Shown here piece after piece: positions 42,970-52,657 of a stretch of DNA of 64,000 nt. The position numbers and the translations under genes were made by a program. Under the pieces are notes generated by a model. That model made no database searches and was not told the DNA's origin. It saw nothing but the letters and a program-made list of their open reading frames with translations. Origin of the DNA: Siminovitchia acidinfaciens (lineage in GTDB: Bacteria; Bacillota; Bacilli; Bacillales; Bacillaceae_C); assembly GCF_003605385.1 (NCBI RefSeq), contig NZ_QYTV02000001.1, positions 704,249-768,248 on the forward strand, written 5' to 3'. The first letter of the stretch is position 1. Every line of letters begins with the position of its first letter.

Positions 42970-45075
42970 ATGGCTGAATACCGGCTGCAGGGGCTTTCTT
43001 GCGCAAACTGTGCAAGGGAGCTTGAAGAGGAAATACAAAAGTTGAATCATGGTGAAGATGCAAAGATCCTGTTTAATTCAAGCAAGCTGATTGTTTCGGA
43101 TCAAATCCCAATAAACAAAGTGGAGAAGATACTGGCCAGCGATGGTGCCGCCATCATCAAGGAGCGCGGAAAAGAAGATGATGATCATGATCACAGCCAC
43201 CACCATCACGGCTCGGGACGGAAGCTGCTTTATTTAATCGGAATTTCTGCAGTTTTGTATGCCTTTGCCATGATTTTTGAAAAATCAATGCCTGGATGGA
43301 CGCCCGTTTTACTATATGTAGCTGCGGCTGCATTGAGCGGCTACTCCATTTTTATAAAGGGATTGAAAAATCTTTTTAGATTCAAGTTCAATATTGATAC
43401 GCTCATGACGATTGCGTTGATTGGAGCGTTTGGCATCGGGGAATGGAAAGAGGGAACGCTTGTTGCGATCCTGTTTGGCATCAACGAATATTTGGAAGGC
43501 CTAGGAATGGAAAAGGCCCGAAAGTCGATGGAAACTCTTCTGGATGCAGCGCCGAAGGAAGCGATTGTCCTTGCGGGAGGCTTGGAAAAAGTCATCCCTG
43601 TTGCTGATTTGAAGACTGACGATATCGTTCTTGTGAAATCGGGTGAAAAAATTCCCTCGGACGGGGTTGTTGTTGACGGCAGAAGCTCTGTCAATGAAGC
43701 TGCTATTACTGGTGAGTCAATGCCCGTGGAAAAAGCGGCAGAAGAAATGGTTTATGGAGGCAGCATCAATAACGAGGGCGTTTTGAAAGTCCGGATTACA
43801 AAAGCTTATGAGGACTCCTCGCTTGCAAAGATCCTCCACCTCGTAGAGGAAGCGCAAGAAACAAAAACACCGACCGAGCAGTTCATCAATAAATTTGCCA
43901 AATATTATACGCCGCTAATCATGGCGATTGCTGCTATTGTCATGGTCGTCCCACCGTTTTTTGGCGGTGATTGGGGAAGCTGGTTTTACCAGGGGCTTGC
44001 CGTCTTGATCGTCGGTTGCCCATGCGCACTGATCATATCTTCGCCGATTGCGATCATCTCAGGGATCACCCGAAATGCCCGCAACGGAATTTTGATCAAA
44101 GGCGGAGTTTTCTTGGAACTGCTTGGACACATTGATACAGTCGCTTTCGATAAGACGGGGACTTTAACAAAAGGTGAACCCCATGTAGAAAAAATGATTT
44201 CTTACCATGAAGCTGAATTTTTACACATGGCGGGTTCTATAGAAAAATCATCTTCTCATCCTTTGGCTAAAGCAGTCATGAAGGAATTGGAAAAACACAA
44301 TTTTCAATTGGAGGAGCCGGCCGACATCACGACGATTCCTGGTCAAGGCGTTGAGGCGACCGTCAACGGGAAATTGTATCGCCTGGGAAATGAGGCGAGC
44401 ATCCATCCAGACGCAATTGACGAACAGGTTCGAGCCGATATTGATCAGTTGAAAAATGCTGGCTACACGCTCGTCGCTGTTTCAGATGATACGCGGGTTC
44501 TCGGCCTTTTTGGAATCGCGGATGAAATTCGAGCGGAAAGTAAAGAGGTTGTCCAGCAGCTTTATGAAGCTGGCGTCAAAAAAGCGGTCATGTTGACAGG
44601 GGACCATGAAAAAACGGCTACAAAAGTGGCTGATGCCGTAGGGTTGACGAACTTTTATGCCAATTTGCTTCCGGATCAAAAAGTAGAAAAGATAAATGAC
44701 CTGATTCATGAAGGAAAAACAGCGATGGTGGGTGACGGCATCAACGACGCTCCGGCTCTGGCTGTTGCAGATCTTGGGATTGCCATGGGCAAAGGGACAG
44801 ACAGCGCCATAGAAACAGCCGATATTGTGCTTATGCAGGATCATCTGGGCAAATTACCGGGGGCAATCAAAATTGCTAAACGGGTGAATTCCGTCATCAA
44901 ATTGAATATTTCTTTAGCTCTGGGTCTCAAGCTGATTGCCTTGCTGCTAACTATCCCCGGCCTTCTCACACTATGGATTGCGATCCTTTCGGATATGGGT
45001 GCTACTGTCCTTGTCACGCTCATCAGCCTGACAATATTAATTGACAAGACGGGATCAGGAGTGCACTCTAAATGA
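42970..45075 (+). CDS. cadA: Zinc/cadmium/cobalt-exporting P1B-type ATPase
   Basis: 701 residues. An HMA domain with LSCANCARELEEE (residues 8-20), a His-rich linker (DDDHDHSHHHH), eight membrane segments, TGES in the actuator domain, the CPC metal motif GCPCALIISSP near 355, phosphorylation motif DKTGTLTKGE near 395 and GDGINDAPAL near 590. Length and features match CadA of B. subtilis. ATG 42970 follows ATGGAGG. The stop codon lies only 13 bases before the phoP start, with no terminator, so read-through into the two-component genes is likely. Confidence 0.94.
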   Translation: MAEYRLQGLSCANCARELEEEIQKLNHGEDAKILFNSSKLIVSDQIPINKVEKILASDGAAIIKERGKEDDDHDHSHHHHGSGRKLLYLIGISAVLYAFAMIFEKSMPGWTPVLLYVAAAALSGYSIFIKGLKNLFRFKFNIDTLMTIALIGAFGIGEWKEGTLVAILFGINEYLEGLGMEKARKSMETLLDAAPKEAIVLAGGLEKVIPVADLKTDDIVLVKSGEKIPSDGVVVDGRSSVNEAAITGESMPVEKAAEEMVYGGSINNEGVLKVRITKAYEDSSLAKILHLVEEAQETKTPTEQFINKFAKYYTPLIMAIAAIVMVVPPFFGGDWGSWFYQGLAVLIVGCPCALIISSPIAIISGITRNARNGILIKGGVFLELLGHIDTVAFDKTGTLTKGEPHVEKMISYHEAEFLHMAGSIEKSSSHPLAKAVMKELEKHNFQLEEPADITTIPGQGVEATVNGKLYRLGNEASIHPDAIDEQVRADIDQLKNAGYTLVAVSDDTRVLGLFGIADEIRAESKEVVQQLYEAGVKKAVMLTGDHEKTATKVADAVGLTNFYANLLPDQKVEKINDLIHEGKTAMVGDGINDAPALAVADLGIAMGKGTDSAIETADIVLMQDHLGKLPGAIKIAKRVNSVIKLNISLALGLKLIALLLTIPGLLTLWIAILSDMGATVLVTLISLTILIDKTGSGVHSK

Positions 45076-45088
45076 GGAGGCTGAGAAA

Positions 45089-45796
45089 ATGGAACGAATT
45101 CTAATTGTGGAAGATGAACCATCTATTGTAACATTACTTCAATATAATCTGGAAAAAGCAGGATTTTCCGTTTTGACGGCATCGGACGGAAATGAAGGTT
45201 TAGAAAAGGCGGTTGAAGAGCGTCCCGACTTAATGATTTTGGATTTGATGCTTCCTGGAATGGATGGCATGGATATATGTAAAGCTCTTCGCCAAGAAAA
45301 AGTGAACACACCGATTTTAATGCTGACAGCCCGAGGCGATGAGTTTGATAAAGTGCTTGGACTGGAGCTGGGTGCAGATGATTATTTGACAAAACCATTC
45401 AGCCCGCGCGAGGTGGTTGCGCGGGTGAAGGCTATTTTACGTCGGACCAAAAATTTTGAAGAAAGCAGCTCCGCAATGGATAAGCCCCCTGAACCTGTAG
45501 TAGAATTGGGACAAGTATCGATTTATCCGGAAAGGTACGAAGCGTTATTGAATGGGGAAAGACTGGAACTCACTCCAAAGGAGTTTGAGCTGTTGCTGTA
45601 TCTTGCGTCAAATGAAGGGAAAGTGTTGAGCAGGACGCAGCTGCTTGATGCCATCTGGAATTACGACTTTGTCGGCGACTCAAGGATTGTTGATGTCCAT
45701 ATCAGCAACTTGCGGGAAAAGATAGAAGATGATACACGGCATCCCCGTTATATTAAAACAATTCGGGGATTCGGCTATAAAATGGAGAGGCCTTAA
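45089..45796 (+). CDS. phoP: Phosphate-regulon response regulator, PhoP type
   Basis: 235 residues, OmpR family. Receiver domain (1-118) with the phosphorylated Asp in LMILDLMLPGMDGMD near 52 and Lys in DDYLTKPF near 101, then a winged-helix domain (about 135-233) with ELTPKEFELLLYL and VDVHISNLREKIE. It closely follows B. subtilis PhoP, for example IVTLLQYNLE and KVLGLELGADDY. GAGGAGG 8 bases before ATG 45089. The Pho box before pstS 3 kb downstream supports its role as phosphate regulator. Confidence 0.86.
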   Translation: MERILIVEDEPSIVTLLQYNLEKAGFSVLTASDGNEGLEKAVEERPDLMILDLMLPGMDGMDICKALRQEKVNTPILMLTARGDEFDKVLGLELGADDYLTKPFSPREVVARVKAILRRTKNFEESSSAMDKPPEPVVELGQVSIYPERYEALLNGERLELTPKEFELLLYLASNEGKVLSRTQLLDAIWNYDFVGDSRIVDVHISNLREKIEDDTRHPRYIKTIRGFGYKMERP

Positions 45797-45798
45797 GG

Positions 45799-47562
45799 AT
45801 GCATAAGCTATGGGTACGCATTACGTTCTCATTTTTGGTGCTCATGTTTTTTGCCATGCTCGGGTCTGGCCTTTTTTTGGCCAACACAATGAAAAATACA
45901 TATATGGATTTAAAAGAGAGCCAGCTCAAGCAAACAGCCCATCTTGTTTTACAGTCGCTTGAGCTGAATGGGCTTGAAAGAGAGGGCCTTCAGGAAAAAG
46001 TAAAGGAGCTGTCCGCTCCGGTGACATCCCGGGTGACAGTCATTGATCTTAAAGGACAAGTTTTGGCTGATTCGGAAGACGATCCGGCGCTTATGGAAAA
46101 CCATGCGGACCGTCCGGAAGTCAAGCGTGTCATAAAAGAAGGGAAGGAATCCGGCATATCGACCAGATTCAGCCACACACTGGGGTACAGCATGATGTAT
46201 GCCGCCATTCCAGTTAAAATTGACGGGGAGGTTAAAGGTGCCGTCAGGGTTGCCCTTTCTCTTGAAAACATTGAAAACGCCATTAGGCAAATTCGGCTTA
46301 CTATGACGATTGTTCTACTTGCGGCTTTGCTGTTGACTACTTTGATCGGAATTAGGATTGCCAAAGGTATCGCCAAACCCGTTGAAGAGATGATGTACGT
46401 ATCCGAAAAATTAAAGGATAAGGACTACTCCGCTAGAGTGCGTCTGCAGCCCAAAGGGGAATTGGGGCAGCTAGCCAACGCTATCAATGTTCTTGCGTCG
46501 AGCCTGAAAAGCCAAATGGAGAAAATCCAGGAAAATGAGCAGCAGCTCTCCGGAGTTTTAAGGAACATGATGAGCGGTGTTCTGCTTGTGGACAAAAACG
46601 GCAAGATTTTGCTTGCCAATCGTGCATTAGGCAGCATGCTTGATTCGGACCCTGCAGCTTTCACAGGAAGACAACATGTTGAAGTTGTGAAAAACGCAGG
46701 CTTAAGCAGAATGATCGATCGATGCCTGAATGAGCAGACAGAAATCAGGGATGAAATCCAATTTTATTACCCAAATGAACGGATACTTGATGCGCATCTT
46801 GCGCCATATGTCGGGGAAAACGGCGAGTTAATGGGGATTGTGGCAGTTCTTCATGACATCACTGACATCCGCCGGCTGGAAAAAATGAGAAGTGAATTCA
46901 TCGCCAACGTTTCCCATGAACTGAAGACGCCGATTACTTCGGTCAAAGGCTTTACCGAAACTTTGCTGGATGGGGCAATGGAGGACAAAGAAGCGCTGAC
47001 CCATTTCCTGGGAATCATTCATAAGGAAAGTGATCGTCTCCATCGATTAATCAATGATATCCTTCATTTGTCCAAAATTGAGCAGCATTCAATACCGCTT
47101 GATATTGAACCATTGAATGTTGCTGAAGTAGTGGATCGTGTCGCTGACACAGTTCGAAAAGAAGTTGCGAAAAAAGAGTTGGAACTCATTTTGCCAGAAA
47201 ATCGGGAAATCTGGATGGAAGGGCAAAAGGACCGCATTCAGCAAATTATTTTGAACCTTGTTTCTAATGCTATTGCCTATACGCCTGCAGGAGGGGAAGT
47301 TGCGGTGACGCTTGCGGAAAGGGAAGACAGCGTTGCAATAACTGTCAAAGATACCGGAATCGGCATCGCCAAAAAAGACCTTCCGCGGCTATTCGAGCGC
47401 TTTTACAGGGTCGATAAGGGCAGATCGCGAAACTCGGGCGGCACCGGTCTCGGTCTTGCGATCGTCAAGCACCTCGTTGAATCACATCATGGAAAAATTG
47501 AAGTTGAAAGCGAAGAAGGAATAGGAACGGCATTCACCGTTATATTGCCGAAGAAACAGTGA
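45799..47562 (+). CDS. phoR: Phosphate-regulon sensor histidine kinase, PhoR type
   Basis: 587 residues. TM1 (about 7-29), an extracellular PAS-like domain (30-160), TM2 (162-184), HAMP (185-240), a PAS domain (about 250-355), HisKA with the phosphorylated His in NVSHELKTP near 373, and an ATPase domain with NLVSNAIAYTPAGG, DTGIGIAKKDL and GGTGLGLAIVKH. This is the full domain set of PhoR of Bacillus. ATG 45799 follows GAGAGG. It starts 2 bases after phoP. Confidence 0.88.
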   Translation: MHKLWVRITFSFLVLMFFAMLGSGLFLANTMKNTYMDLKESQLKQTAHLVLQSLELNGLEREGLQEKVKELSAPVTSRVTVIDLKGQVLADSEDDPALMENHADRPEVKRVIKEGKESGISTRFSHTLGYSMMYAAIPVKIDGEVKGAVRVALSLENIENAIRQIRLTMTIVLLAALLLTTLIGIRIAKGIAKPVEEMMYVSEKLKDKDYSARVRLQPKGELGQLANAINVLASSLKSQMEKIQENEQQLSGVLRNMMSGVLLVDKNGKILLANRALGSMLDSDPAAFTGRQHVEVVKNAGLSRMIDRCLNEQTEIRDEIQFYYPNERILDAHLAPYVGENGELMGIVAVLHDITDIRRLEKMRSEFIANVSHELKTPITSVKGFTETLLDGAMEDKEALTHFLGIIHKESDRLHRLINDILHLSKIEQHSIPLDIEPLNVAEVVDRVADTVRKEVAKKELELILPENREIWMEGQKDRIQQIILNLVSNAIAYTPAGGEVAVTLAEREDSVAITVKDTGIGIAKKDLPRLFERFYRVDKGRSRNSGGTGLGLAIVKHLVESHHGKIEVESEEGIGTAFTVILPKKQ

Positions 47563-47563
47563 T

Positions 47564-47596
47564 CCTCGCACCTGAATGGGTGCGGGGATTTTTTAT
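47564..47596 (+). terminator. Terminator after phoR
   Basis: CCTCGCACC pairs with GGTGCGGGG, loop about six bases, then ATTTTTTAT. Confidence 0.88.
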
Positions 47597-47644
47597 GTGC
47601 AAAAATTTATGATTTTAAAGTGTGCGATCGAAAAAGGTGAAGAT

Positions 47645-47750
47645 ATGATCTGAACTTTAATATGATCTAAGTTCGACGCAGTATGGTCCGACTGGGCGGA
47701 AATATAATTGAAATCGGGGTGGATATAGTCGAGTCGGGATGAAATGTGAA
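47645..47750. repeat. 21-bp repeats, TATGRTC family, left block
   Basis: Five units begin with TATGATC, TATGGTC, TATAATT or TATAGTC; after a 17-base first step the spacing is 21, 21 and 21 bases. Two more units, TATGATCTAAATC and TATGGTCGAAAG, lie 21 bases apart at about 48000-48035, on the other side of the TTGCACGAA block. Confidence 0.6.
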
Positions 47751-47854
47751 CAGAAGCAGAGCGTCCAACTTTGCTGAAATACGTCCGCATACAACGGGAG
47801 ATTTTCAAAATCCTGTCTGAAAAGTACGTGGCTATTAAACGAATTTCATAGTGA

Positions 47855-47975
47855 AATGCATGAATTCAGGCCGGAAATTGCACGAACCAAATGGAGAATT
47901 GCACGAACTCGGGCCGGAATTGCACGAATTCAATGGAGAATTGCACGAACTCAAACCAGAATTGCACGATTTCCG
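47855..47975. repeat. 21-bp repeats, ATTGCACGAA family
   Basis: Six units spaced 21 bases, each starting ATTGCACGAA or ATGCATGAA. The second halves alternate between a GGCCGGA type and an AATGGAGA type, giving a partial 42-base higher-order period. A single diverged copy, AATTGCACGAACAG, occurs at about 54066. No gene runs through them. Confidence 0.8.
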
Positions 47976-48058
47976 ATTACCCATCTTCATCATCCAGACT
48001 ATGATCTAAATCTATGAAAATATGGTCGAAAGTTAAACAAATCATTTGAATTCATGTG

Positions 48059-48097
48059 CTTTGTTCATCTTTACATAATCTTTACATTGGCTTCATC
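48059..48097 (+). promoter_or_regulatory. Pho box (PhoP binding site) before pstS
   Basis: Four hexamers spaced 11 bases: CTTTGT, TTTACA (48070), TTTACA (48081) and TTCATC (48092). The direct-repeat pattern TTnACA-N5 is the PhoP site of Bacillus. A TATAAT at 48121-48126 lies downstream as -10. Confidence 0.85.
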
Positions 48098-48168
48098 GAA
48101 AGTTGATAAAGAGAGAGTAATATAATCATTGAAGTTGATCAAAGAAAAAATTAGGGGGAAATTGACGA

Positions 48169-49161
48169 ATGAAATTCAAAACCGCGTTAGCAACAGTCAC
48201 CTTATCTTCAGCTCTATTATTTGCCGGATGTGGAAATGGTGACGGAAGCACAAGCAGCAATGCAGAAGGAAACGAGAACAACTCATCGAAGGTGGAAGAG
48301 ACATCTAATGAAAAGTTGACAGGTTCTGTTGGTATTGACGGATCTTCTACAGTTTTCCCAATCATAGAAGCAGTATCCGAAGAATTTGCAGCAGTGCAGC
48401 CTGATGTCAAAGCGCCGGTTGGTGTTTCAGGAACGGGCGGAGGATTTAAAAGATTCATCGCAGGTGAAACGGACATCAGCAATGCTTCCCGTCCGATTAA
48501 AGATGAAGAAGCGCAGCTGGTGGAAGAAGCAGGCATCGACTATACAGAATTTGAAATTGCCTATGACGGTCTATCTGTTGTAGTGAATAAAGATAATGAC
48601 TTTGTTGATCAACTGACTGTTGACGAATTGAAAAAAATGTGGCTGGAAAGCGGAAATGTGAAAACATGGGCGGATGTCCGCGATGGATGGCCGGAAGAGC
48701 CGATCTCATTCTTCAGCCCTGGTACTGACTCTGGTACTTATGACTACTGGAATGAAGTGATTTTGGAAGACGAGCAAATGAGAAAAGATGCGACTCTGTC
48801 TGAAGATGACAACGTATTGGTACAAGGTGTAATGGGAGATAAAGGTGGAATTGGATTCTTCGGTTTCTCTTACTACTATGAAAATAAAGACAACCTGAAG
48901 GTTGTACCTATCGTGAATGGCAAAGGAGAAGCAATCGTTCCAGACCATGACACTATCATGGGTGGCGAATACGAGCCGCTTTCTCGCCCACTATACATGT
49001 ACGTTAGCAATAAAGCATTAGCTGAGAAAGAGCAAGTATACGAGTACGTGAAGTTTGCTCTTGAAAACGCAGGAACTCTATCTGAAGAAGTTGGTTACGT
49101 CAGCCTTAAAGACGAAGAATATAAAGCAGCTCTTGAAAAACTGGAAGAAGTTTCAAAATAA
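48169..49161 (+). CDS. pstS: Phosphate-binding lipoprotein PstS
   Basis: High-affinity phosphate receptor on the outer membrane face. 330 residues. Lipobox FAGC, a Gly/Ser/Asn linker, then IDGSSTVFPIIEAVSEEFAA and GGGFKRFIAGETDISNASRP, the phosphate-binding loops. ATG 48169 follows TTAGGGGGAAA. It is the first gene of the pst operon and is preceded by a Pho box; a hairpin after it should raise its level over the other subunits. Confidence 0.95.
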   Translation: MKFKTALATVTLSSALLFAGCGNGDGSTSSNAEGNENNSSKVEETSNEKLTGSVGIDGSSTVFPIIEAVSEEFAAVQPDVKAPVGVSGTGGGFKRFIAGETDISNASRPIKDEEAQLVEEAGIDYTEFEIAYDGLSVVVNKDNDFVDQLTVDELKKMWLESGNVKTWADVRDGWPEEPISFFSPGTDSGTYDYWNEVILEDEQMRKDATLSEDDNVLVQGVMGDKGGIGFFGFSYYYENKDNLKVVPIVNGKGEAIVPDHDTIMGGEYEPLSRPLYMYVSNKALAEKEQVYEYVKFALENAGTLSEEVGYVSLKDEEYKAALEKLEEVSK

Positions 49162-49170
49162 CAATCATTA

Positions 49171-49194
49171 GGAGAGAGGGGAGTCCCCCTCTCC
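49171..49194 (+). terminator. Intercistronic hairpin after pstS
   Basis: GGAGAG.GGGGA pairs with TCCCC.CTCTCC around one or two bases, followed by CTTTAA. It probably limits read-through into pstC or protects pstS mRNA. Confidence 0.7.
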
Positions 49195-49226
49195 CTTTAA
49201 CATGAAAATAGTGAGGAGTTTTCCGT

Positions 49227-50174
49227 ATGGAGTTAAAAGCGGAAAGGAAATCAGTTGCCGCACTCATTGAAGAAAATAAAAGAAAGTCCAGGTTAAAGCA
49301 AGGTTTAATTGAAAAGTCCGTTCCTATTTTTCTTTTTGTTATGGCAGTCATATCTATCTTAACTACGATTGGAATCGTCATTACATTACTAGTGGAAACA
49401 ATTACGTTTTTTGAACGTGTTAACATATTAGAGTTTATTACAAGCAAAGAGTGGTTTCCGTTTTTTGAAGCAGACCCTCAATATGGCATAGCGCCGCTGA
49501 TCACGGGCACCTTACTTGTCGCTGTTATCGCCATGGTTGTAGCAGTGCCGATCGGTCTTGCAACTGCTATTTATTTAAGTGAATATGCCAGTGACCGTGT
49601 CAGAAGGGTTATCAAACCCATCTTGGAAGTGCTCGCTGGGATTCCGACCATTGTCTATGGATTTTTTGCCCTGACATTTGTTACGCCGCTTTTGCAAAAA
49701 ATCGTTCCCGACCTGCAATTTTTTAATGCATTAAGTCCCGGTATTGTTGTTGGTGTCATGATTATTCCAATGATCGCCTCCCTTTCCGAAGACGCAATGA
49801 GCGCAGTTCCACGTTCCATGAGAGAAGGTGCCCTGGCACTTGGATCTACGAAGCTGGAAGTATCATTAAAAGTTGTTTTGCCGGCAGCATTATCCGGTAT
49901 CGTCGCAGCAAGTGTACTAGGGATCTCCCGTGCGATTGGTGAAACGATGATCGTTACGATTGCCGGCGGTTCAAAACCGAATTTGACATTTGATCCAACG
50001 GAAACGATCCAGACCATGACCGCTTATATTGTGCAGGTGAGCTTGGGGGATGCTTCATATGGTTCAACCATCTACTACAGCATCTATGCAGTCGGGATGG
50101 CGCTGTTCATTTTTACACTGATCATGAACATTATTGCTCAATGGATCTCCAAGCGTTTTAGGGAGGAATACTGA
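49227..50174 (+). CDS. pstC: Phosphate ABC transporter permease PstC
   Basis: 315 residues with six membrane segments (first at about 30-52). It has [25 protein letters not shown] in the ATPase-docking loop near residue 190 and [16 protein letters not shown] near 233, typical of PstC. ATG 49227 follows GTGAGGAG. It shares the base pair of its stop with the pstA start (TGATG overlap), so the two are coupled. Confidence 0.94.
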   Translation: MELKAERKSVAALIEENKRKSRLKQGLIEKSVPIFLFVMAVISILTTIGIVITLLVETITFFERVNILEFITSKEWFPFFEADPQYGIAPLITGTLLVAVIAMVVAVPIGLATAIYLSEYASDRVRRVIKPILEVLAGIPTIVYGFFALTFVTPLLQKIVPDLQFFNALSPGIVVGVMIIPMIASLSEDAMSAVPRSMREGALALGSTKLEVSLKVVLPAALSGIVAASVLGISRAIGETMIVTIAGGSKPNLTFDPTETIQTMTAYIVQVSLGDASYGSTIYYSIYAVGMALFIFTLIMNIIAQWISKRFREEY

Positions 50175-51052
50175 TGGAATTTATAAATGAAGAAAAGGTA
50201 GCGAAAAGGACGGACTCCCGCCTTTTAAAAAATAGACTATCAAAGTGGGTATTCATGCTCGCCACTTCAGTTGGATTGCTTGTATTGGGAGTATTGATTT
50301 ACCGTATTGTTTCGCAAGGGTACAGCTATTTGAACGCTGACTTTTTTACAAACTTTGCGTCACGCAGACCTGAAGAAGCGGGTATCAAAGCCGCCATTTT
50401 CGGAACGATCTGGCTGATGGTCATTACCGGGCCGGTATCCATCGTTTTAGGTGTCGGCTGTGCCATCTACCTTGAGCTGTATGCGAAGAAAAATAGATTT
50501 ACACGTTTTATTCAAATGAATATTTCCAACTTGGCGGGTGTTCCTTCCATTGTATTCGGATTGTTGGGGTTGACTGTATTTGTACGCATGATGGAAATGG
50601 GAAGAAGTGTTCTTGCCGGGGGATTGACGATGAGCTTATTAATCCTTCCGATCATTGTGGTTGCAGCTCAAGAAGCAATCCGCTCTGTTCCGAAGGAGCT
50701 TCAGGAAGCGTCTTATGGAATGGGTGCAACAAAATGGCAAACCATTCGCCGGGTCATTTTACCTGCGGCAATTCCAGGGATACTGACCGGGGGTATATTG
50801 GCTTTATCACGTGCAGTCGGGGAAACGGCCCCGCTCATTATGATCGGTGCATTGACCTTTGTCGCTTTTGTACCTGAAAATATTTGGTCCGGTTTCACCG
50901 TTATGCCGATCCAAATTTACAACTGGACCAGCAGACCGCAGGTTGCATTCCATGATGTAGCTGCTGCCGGAATCATTGTGCTGCTACTGATGCTACTTCT
51001 GATGAATTCGATTGCCATTATCATTAGAAATAAATTTTCCAAACGTTATTAA
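50174..51052 (+). CDS. pstA: Phosphate ABC transporter permease PstA
   Basis: 292 residues, six membrane segments. QEAIRSVPKELQEASYGMGATKW near 165 is the docking loop and LSRAVGETAPLIMIGAL near 208 the family mark. It pairs with PstC to form the channel. The start overlaps the pstC stop by one base, and GGGAGG lies just upstream. Confidence 0.94.
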   Translation: MEFINEEKVAKRTDSRLLKNRLSKWVFMLATSVGLLVLGVLIYRIVSQGYSYLNADFFTNFASRRPEEAGIKAAIFGTIWLMVITGPVSIVLGVGCAIYLELYAKKNRFTRFIQMNISNLAGVPSIVFGLLGLTVFVRMMEMGRSVLAGGLTMSLLILPIIVVAAQEAIRSVPKELQEASYGMGATKWQTIRRVILPAAIPGILTGGILALSRAVGETAPLIMIGALTFVAFVPENIWSGFTVMPIQIYNWTSRPQVAFHDVAAAGIIVLLLMLLLMNSIAIIIRNKFSKRY

Positions 51053-51067
51053 ATTGGAGGGATGATT

Positions 51068-51880
51068 TTGATTTCAACAATGGTCAGAAATGAGCCGACT
51101 ATCAGACCAGATGATCATGTGGAAAAGAAAGATGTTTTCCAAGCAAAAAATTTTAATCTCTGGTATGGGGAAAAGCAGGTATTGAAAGATATTAATTTTA
51201 ATATTGCGGAGAACGAGGTCACGGCAATCATCGGACCTTCCGGATGTGGAAAATCCACATTCATCAAGTCTCTTAATCGGATGGTAGAGCTTGTTCCTAT
51301 AGTGAAAATGAATGGCGAGCTTTTGTATAGAGGGAAGAATATTCTGGACAATAAGTTCGGTGTCGAAGAATTAAGGACAAAAGTGGGAATGGTCTTTCAA
51401 AAGCCCAATCCGTTTCCAAAGTCGATTTATGAGAATGTCGTCTATGGCCCGCGGATTCACGGTATCCGCGACAAAAAAATATTGAATGAAATTGTGGAAA
51501 GAAGCTTGAAGGGGGCAGCACTTTGGGATGAAGTGAAAGACCGGTTGAACGAAAATGCCTATGGTCTTTCCGGCGGTCAACAACAGCGTCTTTGCATTGC
51601 CAGGTGCCTTGCAATTGAACCTGATGTCATTTTGATGGATGAACCGACTTCTGCCCTTGACCCTATCTCCACTTTAAAAGTGGAAGAGCTCGTTCAAGAA
51701 TTAAAGGAAAAATTCAGCATTATTATTGTGACGCACAATATGCAGCAGGCAGCGCGCATTTCGGATAAAACAGCCTTTTTCCTAAATGGGGAATTGATTG
51801 AGTTTAACAGGACTACTGCTATGTTCTCTAATCCGGATGACAAGAGAACGGAAGACTATATAACTGGCCGATTTGGCTAA
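51068..51880 (+). CDS. pstB: Phosphate ABC transporter ATP-binding protein PstB
   Basis: About 270 residues. Walker [10 protein letters not shown] near 55, the PstB-specific LNRMVELVP after it, signature LSGGQQQR near 165, and Walker [14 protein letters not shown] near 185. TTG 51068 is 6 bases after GGAGGG at 51056-51061; ATG 51062 abuts that site and ATG 51080 is rather far, so the exact start is uncertain by a few codons. Between pstA and phoU. Confidence 0.93.
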   Translation: MISTMVRNEPTIRPDDHVEKKDVFQAKNFNLWYGEKQVLKDINFNIAENEVTAIIGPSGCGKSTFIKSLNRMVELVPIVKMNGELLYRGKNILDNKFGVEELRTKVGMVFQKPNPFPKSIYENVVYGPRIHGIRDKKILNEIVERSLKGAALWDEVKDRLNENAYGLSGGQQQRLCIARCLAIEPDVILMDEPTSALDPISTLKVEELVQELKEKFSIIIVTHNMQQAARISDKTAFFLNGELIEFNRTTAMFSNPDDKRTEDYITGRFG

Positions 51881-51902
51881 ATCATACAAAGGAGGCAGTC
51901 AG

Positions 51903-52562
51903 ATGGCAGTCAGAAATCAATTTGATGAACAATTGCAGAGCTTGCACCATCAATTGCTTAGAATGGGAATGATGGTGGAAGAGTCCGTTCACCAAGCAGT
52001 GAAGGCACTGGTCGATAAAGATGTGAGGCTTGCTCAAGATGTGATCGACGGCGACAGGGAAATCAATGATGTAGAAATGGAAATTGAAAAAAAATGCTTT
52101 ATGCTGATCGCTCTGCAGCAGCCGGTAGGGAGCGACCTTCGGAGAATCGCAACTACGCTGAAGGTCTCGACAGACCTTGAACGGATAGCGGACCATGCGG
52201 TGAGTATTGCCAAAACGACTGTAAGATTACAGGGAGAGACATACGCCAAGCCGCTCATCGATATCCCGAAAATGGGCAAGTTGGTTCAGGAAATGGTACG
52301 TGACGCATTGGACGCCTACATCAAGATGGATAGAGCTGAAGCGAAAATCATTGCGACCCGTGATGATCAAGTGGATGCTCTTTATAAGGAGATTTTTACT
52401 GATCTGGTTGGATTGATGACTCAGGATCAGTCATTGGTGAACCAAGCGACACACCTACTGCTAACTGCACAGTATTTGGAACGGATCGGCGACTATGTAA
52501 CAAATATTTGTGAGTGGATTGTGTATATGGATTCAGGTCGGAAAGTTGAGTTGAATCAATAA
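51903..52562 (+). CDS. phoU: Phosphate signalling protein PhoU
   Basis: 219 residues, two three-helix bundles with the repeated metal motifs: EMEIEKKCFMLIALQQPVGSDLRR and LERIADHAVSIA in the first half, and LERIGDYVTNICEW in the second. PhoU connects transport state with PhoR and PstB. ATG 51903 follows AAAGGAGGC. Last gene of the pst unit, with a terminator right after. Confidence 0.93.
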   Translation: MAVRNQFDEQLQSLHHQLLRMGMMVEESVHQAVKALVDKDVRLAQDVIDGDREINDVEMEIEKKCFMLIALQQPVGSDLRRIATTLKVSTDLERIADHAVSIAKTTVRLQGETYAKPLIDIPKMGKLVQEMVRDALDAYIKMDRAEAKIIATRDDQVDALYKEIFTDLVGLMTQDQSLVNQATHLLLTAQYLERIGDYVTNICEWIVYMDSGRKVELNQ

Positions 52563-52567
52563 CCAGT

Positions 52568-52608
52568 CAAGGACTTTTTCCAATGGAAAAGGTCCTTTTA
52601 ATTTTAAA
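52568..52608 (+). terminator. Terminator after phoU
   Basis: AAGGAC.TTTTCC pairs with GGAAAA.GTCCTT, then TTAATTTT. Confidence 0.8.
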
Positions 52609-52657
52609 ACCGAAGTACTTCATGATACAATCTTTCGAAATAAGAAAGCAGCAGGTG

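Noticed and set aside
47593-47808. 71-codon minus-strand frame in the phoR-pstS spacer
   Set aside because: It runs through the 21-base repeats, whose period is a multiple of three and keeps frames open by chance; no start signals.
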